Positions 6,819 through 9,506 of a stretch of 9,506 nt of DNA are shown here, one piece after another (positions within the stretch are counted from its first letter, which is position 1; each line of letters opens with the position of its first letter). Origin of the DNA: Verrucomicrobiota bacterium (GTDB lineage: Bacteria > Verrucomicrobiota > Kiritimatiellia > Kiritimatiellales > Tichowtungiaceae); NCBI GenBank assembly GCA_030619095.1, contig JAUXCB010000035.1, forward strand, positions 1 to 9,506. Reading direction: 5' to 3'. A model generated the notes under the pieces. The model was given only the letters and a program-made list of their open reading frames with translations, had not been told where the DNA came from and searched no databases. Made by a program: the position numbers and the translations under genes.

Positions 6819-8387
6819 ATGACTTTTGACCTGCTGATTCGAAACGGGACGGTGCTCGACGGGACGGGCACGGCGGCCGTGCAAGGCGACATCGGAATCT
6901 GCGGCGAGCGGATCCAAGCAGTTGGCGATCTGTCGAAAGCGGAGGCGAAGCAGGTTCTCGACGCGACGGGCAGAATGGTTTGTCCGGGATTTATCGACGC
7001 GCATTCCCACTCGGATGCCTACCTGCTGATTGAGCCGCGTGCTTCGAGCAAGATCTTTCAGGGAATCACCACGGAGGTGTGCGGCAACTGCGGTGCATCG
7101 GTCGCGCCGCGCCTCGGCGGCGCACAGCTTCCATCCGACTGGCAGGACAAACCCTTCCCCGGCACATGGCGCACCGTCGCTGAATATCGCGAACTGTTTG
7201 AACAGGTAAAGCCTGCGGTCAATGAGGCACTCCTGATCGGCCATAATACGCTGCATCGGGGGGTCTGCGGGTATGCGCCGCGCGGCGCGAATCCCGACGA
7301 GCTCAAAGAAATGTGCCGGGCGCTCGAGCAGGCGCTCGACGAGGGCGGGTGCGGCATGAGCACGGGGCTGATCTATCCGCCCGCTTCGGCGGTGCCGCAA
7401 CAGGAAATTATCGCTCTGGCGAAGGTCTGTGCGGTAAAGGAAAAAATCTACACCTCGCACATGCGAAGCGAGGGCAAGAAGCTGCTCGAAGCGATTGATG
7501 AGGCGCTGGAGATCGGACGAGCGTCCGGGGCGCGGGTTCAACTCTCTCATTTAAAAGCCTCCGGAAAGGCCAACTGGTACAAGCTCGATGCCGCGTTTGA
7601 AAAAATCGAAACCGCGCGCTCCGAAGGGCAGGAGGTCGCCGCCGACCGCTATCCCTACACCGCCGCCCAGACCGATCTTGATATTCTCCTGCCCGACTGG
7701 GCACTCTATGACGGCAAGGAGGCGGTGCTGGCCCGCCTGAAAGATTCAGAGGTTCGGAAGAAAATCCGGGATGAAATTTTGAACGAGCGCGGGGAGTTTG
7801 GGTTCAGCACCGTCATGATCGGATCCACAGAGAATCTGTTATTTCGCACCTTTAGAGGTATGAAACTTGAGGAGGCCGCACATCGTTTAGGAATGGAGCC
7901 GGTGAATGCGCTGTTGCACATCATCGAAAAAGACGAGCTGCGTACGGGCGGAATTTTCTTCGGCATGAGCGAAGAAAATATGTGGCGTGTTCTTGAACAG
8001 CCGTGGGTAATGATCGGCTGCGACGCATCGCTACGCGCGCCCGATGGAATTCTGAGCACCGACCATCCTCATCCGCGTGCTTATGGGAGCTTTACCAAAT
8101 TCCTGCGCGCTGCACTCGATGGGCGGAGCGTCGCCCTGCCCGAAGCGATCCGCAAGATGACAGCCCTGCCCGCAGAGCAGTTCCGGCTCACGGGGCGCGG
8201 CATCCTGAAAAAAGGAAACGTTGCCGACATCGTCGTCTTCGATCCGGATGCGATCCGGGAAAACGCCAGCTATGCCGACCCCCATCGGCTCTCCGATGGA
8301 ATGGAGACTGTCATCGTCAACGGAACCCTGACGATTGAAAACAACAGACTGACCGGCAAGCGCTACGGTCGTTTTCTACCAAGCTAA
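6819..8387 (+). CDS. N-acyl-D-amino-acid deacylase (D-aminoacylase, amidohydrolase superfamily)
   Basis: Predicted cytosolic zinc hydrolase that removes the acyl group from N-acyl-D-amino acids, releasing D-amino acids for reuse. The 522-residue product has the family layout: an N-terminal beta-sandwich strand (LLIRNGTVLDGTG), the metal motif DAHSHSD (His62, His64), GNCG with the metal-bridging Cys91, TSHMR (His214), LSHLK (His244), GCDAS with catalytic Asp402, then HPHPRAYGSF and a closing GNVADIVVFDP strand. Asp402 follows Cys rather than the more usual Ser, and DAS replaces the usual DG. Length is close to known D-aminoacylases (about 480-530). ATG 6819 matches the family N-terminus, but no Shine-Dalgarno is visible. 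Activity on D-amino acids is inferred, because the subfamily also contains dipeptidase-like members. A link to wall D-amino acid salvage is plausible but rests on family knowledge. Confidence 0.92.
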   Translation: MTFDLLIRNGTVLDGTGTAAVQGDIGICGERIQAVGDLSKAEAKQVLDATGRMVCPGFIDAHSHSDAYLLIEPRASSKIFQGITTEVCGNCGASVAPRLGGAQLPSDWQDKPFPGTWRTVAEYRELFEQVKPAVNEALLIGHNTLHRGVCGYAPRGANPDELKEMCRALEQALDEGGCGMSTGLIYPPASAVPQQEIIALAKVCAVKEKIYTSHMRSEGKKLLEAIDEALEIGRASGARVQLSHLKASGKANWYKLDAAFEKIETARSEGQEVAADRYPYTAAQTDLDILLPDWALYDGKEAVLARLKDSEVRKKIRDEILNERGEFGFSTVMIGSTENLLFRTFRGMKLEEAAHRLGMEPVNALLHIIEKDELRTGGIFFGMSEENMWRVLEQPWVMIGCDASLRAPDGILSTDHPHPRAYGSFTKFLRAALDGRSVALPEAIRKMTALPAEQFRLTGRGILKKGNVADIVVFDPDAIRENASYADPHRLSDGMETVIVNGTLTIENNRLTGKRYGRFLPS

Positions 8388-8426
8388 CTCCTCTCCGTTA
8401 TCTTTGTTTTCATACTTTTACAGGTC

Positions 8427-8460
8427 ACAGACCCCATACTTTTAAAAGTATGGGGTCTGT
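8427..8460. promoter_or_regulatory. Perfect 34-base palindrome, candidate operator 1
   Basis: Each half is 17 bases (8427-8443 and 8444-8460), matched at every position and centred on TTTT|AAAA. Reading inward, the half is ACAGACCCCATACTTTT. A further unpaired half-site, CATACTTTT, lies at 8411-8419. The core recurs in the palindrome next to the regulator start. The site lies 40 bases after the D-aminoacylase stop and about 90 before the regulator ATG. As RNA it could form a strong hairpin, but no run of U follows directly, so a terminator role is secondary. The flanking GTCACAGACCCC resembles sequence I associate with REP-like elements, so mobile origin is an alternative. Confidence 0.6.
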
Positions 8461-8511
8461 ATGTATATAAAACTTTTTACTTGAATAGGTTATATGATTT
8501 TTATCATGCTG

Positions 8512-8539
8512 TATCCCGTACTTTTAAAAGTATGGGATA
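8512..8539. promoter_or_regulatory. 28-base near-perfect palindrome, candidate operator 2
   Basis: Fourteen-base arms match at 13 positions; the one exception is G8518 opposite T8533. The half TATCCCGTACTTTT shares CCC-A/G-TACTTTT with operator 1, while the outer bases differ but remain symmetric. It ends 11 bases before the regulator ATG, just ahead of the AGAGGA ribosome site, so a bound protein would block transcription or early elongation of that gene. Its centre is 82 bases from that of operator 1, close to eight helical turns. An AT-rich stretch between them (8461-8510, with TTGAAT at 8481 and TATCAT at 8502, spacer 15) could hold the promoter, which I rate as weak evidence. Confidence 0.65.
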
Positions 8540-8550
8540 GAGAGGATGTT

Positions 8551-9099
8551 ATGAAACTAAACCCTACGCTTTGGAGAACATGCCGAATTCTGGCGAGTGA
8601 AACGCGGCTGCAAATGCTCTGGCTGATTTTTGATGAGAAGGAGCTGTATGTTGAGCAGATGGCGGAATGGACGGGAATGTCGATTCCCAATGCCAGCAAC
8701 CAGTTGCGGGCGCTAAGCGCCCGCGGGCTTATTTCGCCTCGGCGGGAAAAGATGCTGGTTCTCTACCGGGCCGAGGCCAATGAATCGCTGGAGGCCGCTC
8801 CGGCCCTGCTGGAGGCGTTGCGTGTCTGCCACGAAAAATCCGTCTCGTTCAAGACGCTTATTCGACAGGCGACAGCATTTACCCATGAGCGGCGGATTGA
8901 AATTGTCCGGGAACTGAAAGGCAAAGAGCTTGTATTCCAGAAGCTGCTCGAGGCGACGGGAATGTCATCGTCCGCGCTGTCGCGCCACCTGAAGAAACTT
9001 GAAGCCCGGGGTTTTGTGAAATACAGGGAGGGTCTCTACCGCACGGCCTATCCGGGCAATGTGCTGGGCAGAACGCTTCTGAAACTTGCCTGCGCATGA
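8551..9099 (+). CDS. Transcriptional regulator with two tandem winged helix-turn-helix domains (ArsR-like)
   Basis: The 182-residue product consists of two related DNA-binding domains and little else. Domain 1 (about 8-75) has a recognition helix around SIPNASNQLRALSARGLI (44-61); domain 2 (about 107-166) has SSSALSRHLKKLEARGFV (139-156). Both share the pattern TGMS, then L, then ARG followed by a wing ending in Tyr-Arg, which indicates internal duplication. Helices at about 78-106 join them. There is no effector domain and no CxC metal site of classical ArsR sensors; the only cysteines are C11, C93 and C181. ATG 8551 with AGAGGA upstream (8541-8546) is preferred over ATG 8494, which would run translation through operator 2. 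Autoregulation through the two palindromes is inferred from position. Targets and signal are unknown; the downstream glycosylase gene (49-base gap) could be co-transcribed. Confidence 0.85.
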   Translation: MKLNPTLWRTCRILASETRLQMLWLIFDEKELYVEQMAEWTGMSIPNASNQLRALSARGLISPRREKMLVLYRAEANESLEAAPALLEALRVCHEKSVSFKTLIRQATAFTHERRIEIVRELKGKELVFQKLLEATGMSSSALSRHLKKLEARGFVKYREGLYRTAYPGNVLGRTLLKLACA

Positions 9100-9148
9100 C
9101 AGAAACACGGTCGGATGATTGAGATTAAGAGCCAGATCACGATTAGGA

Positions 9149-9506
9149 ATGAGAGAAACGATCCAGAGTTTTCCGTTTTCGGCTGATCGCGATGCTCGGG
9201 TGCTGATTCTCGGATCGATGCCCGGGGTGGAGTCGCTCCGGCAACAGCAGTATTACGCGCATCCGCGCAACCTCTTCTGGGAGTTGATGGGCGAACTGTT
9301 TGGCGCGGGCCGCGACCTGAGGTATGAGGAACGGCTGAATGTTCTGCGGGCAAATGGCATCGTGCTCTGGGATGTGGCGCACACCTGCCGCCGCAAAGGG
9401 AGTCTCGATTCAAACATGGTCGAGGTGGTGCCGAACGATTTTTCGAAGCTGTTTGTGGAAGCGCCGCAAATTCACACGGTGTTTTTTAACGGGCAGAAGG
9501 CCGCCG
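9149..9506 (+). CDS. DNA-deoxyinosine glycosylase (UDG superfamily family 6), 5' part
   Basis: Base-excision repair enzyme that removes hypoxanthine, the product of adenine deamination, from DNA. The gene is open for 119 codons to the window edge, where it is cut. Visible motifs are ARVLILGSMPG (16-26), the YYAHPRNLFW segment (35-44) whose Asn41 I take as the family's catalytic Asn, GIVLWDV, then GSLDSNM, and VFFNGQKAA at the edge. Together these fit the hypoxanthine-DNA glycosylase family and not UDG families 1-5. ATG 9149 matches the expected N-terminus. GGA abuts the start codon, too close to be a good ribosome site; TTG at 9119 is an in-frame alternative. It follows the regulator by 49 bases on the same strand with no terminator seen between them. 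Confidence 0.88.
   Translation, partial: MRETIQSFPFSADRDARVLILGSMPGVESLRQQQYYAHPRNLFWELMGELFGAGRDLRYEERLNVLRANGIVLWDVAHTCRRKGSLDSNMVEVVPNDFSKLFVEAPQIHTVFFNGQKAA

Noticed and set aside
6786..7550. A 254-codon open frame on the minus strand opposite the D-aminoacylase
   Set aside because: It lies antisense to a gene with clear catalytic motifs, is Arg-rich in the way of frame shadows of GC-rich genes, and shows no recognisable domain.
8427..8470. Palindrome 1 as a rho-independent terminator for the D-aminoacylase gene
   Set aside because: No U-run follows the stem directly, the symmetry runs through the centre without a loop, and a related palindrome sits right before a start codon where a terminator would be odd. 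A dual role is not excluded.
8494..8507. Small inverted repeat ATGAT-TTTT-ATCAT between the two palindromes
   Set aside because: A 5-base stem in AT-rich DNA is expected by chance; it shares nothing with the operator core.
8494..8550. Earlier ATG at 8494 as the regulator start
   Set aside because: It lacks a ribosome site, would add 19 residues encoded across operator 2, and the ATG at 8551 has AGAGGA just upstream.

Overview
The window is a compact, high-GC (roughly 55-60% by eye) bacterial segment with seven complete protein genes and one gene cut by the right edge. I saw no rRNA, tRNA, CRISPR array, transposase or prophage gene. Gene content (a MutY with a C-terminal Nudix domain, FtnA-type ferritin, secreted Amidase_3 protein, AddA-like helicase-nuclease, N-acyl-D-amino-acid deacylase, family 6 DNA-deoxyinosine glycosylase) together with intergenic and intragenic palindromes suggests a Gram-negative of the PVC superphylum, perhaps Kiritimatiellota or Verrucomicrobiota. 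That placement is an impression, not a demonstrated assignment.

Layout: mutY lies on the minus strand at 12-1229, divergent from a tight plus-strand cluster of ferritin (1252-1764), a secreted protein of unknown function (1779-2618) and a secreted N-acetylmuramoyl-L-alanine amidase (2629-3621). The gaps in this cluster are only 10-14 bases, and a near-consensus sigma-70 promoter (1198-1225) that drives it sits inside the first codons of mutY. The amidase overlaps tail to tail by 20 bases with a large minus-strand UvrD-like helicase/RecB-type nuclease (3602-6685). A 133-base divergent gap follows, holding a 10-base-period repeat. Next on the plus strand are a D-aminoacylase (6819-8387), a 163-base regulatory region with two long palindromes that share a core, a regulator with two tandem winged-helix domains (8551-9099), and the start of a DNA-deoxyinosine glycosylase (9149 onward).

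Three of the eight genes act in DNA repair: mutY on oxidised guanine mispairs, the AddA-like protein on double-strand ends, and the inosine glycosylase on deaminated adenine. Two act on, or plausibly recycle, cell-wall material: the amidase and the D-aminoacylase. The most interesting signals are (a) the double-wHTH regulator preceded by a perfect 34-base palindrome and a second 28-base palindrome that keeps the core and changes the flanks symmetrically, which suggests autoregulation through an unusually long operator; (b) a 64-base palindromic element carried in frame inside mutY, adding about 19 residues just before the helix-hairpin-helix; and (c) a MutY that has both an expanded iron-sulfur cluster loop and an intact Nudix catalytic box.
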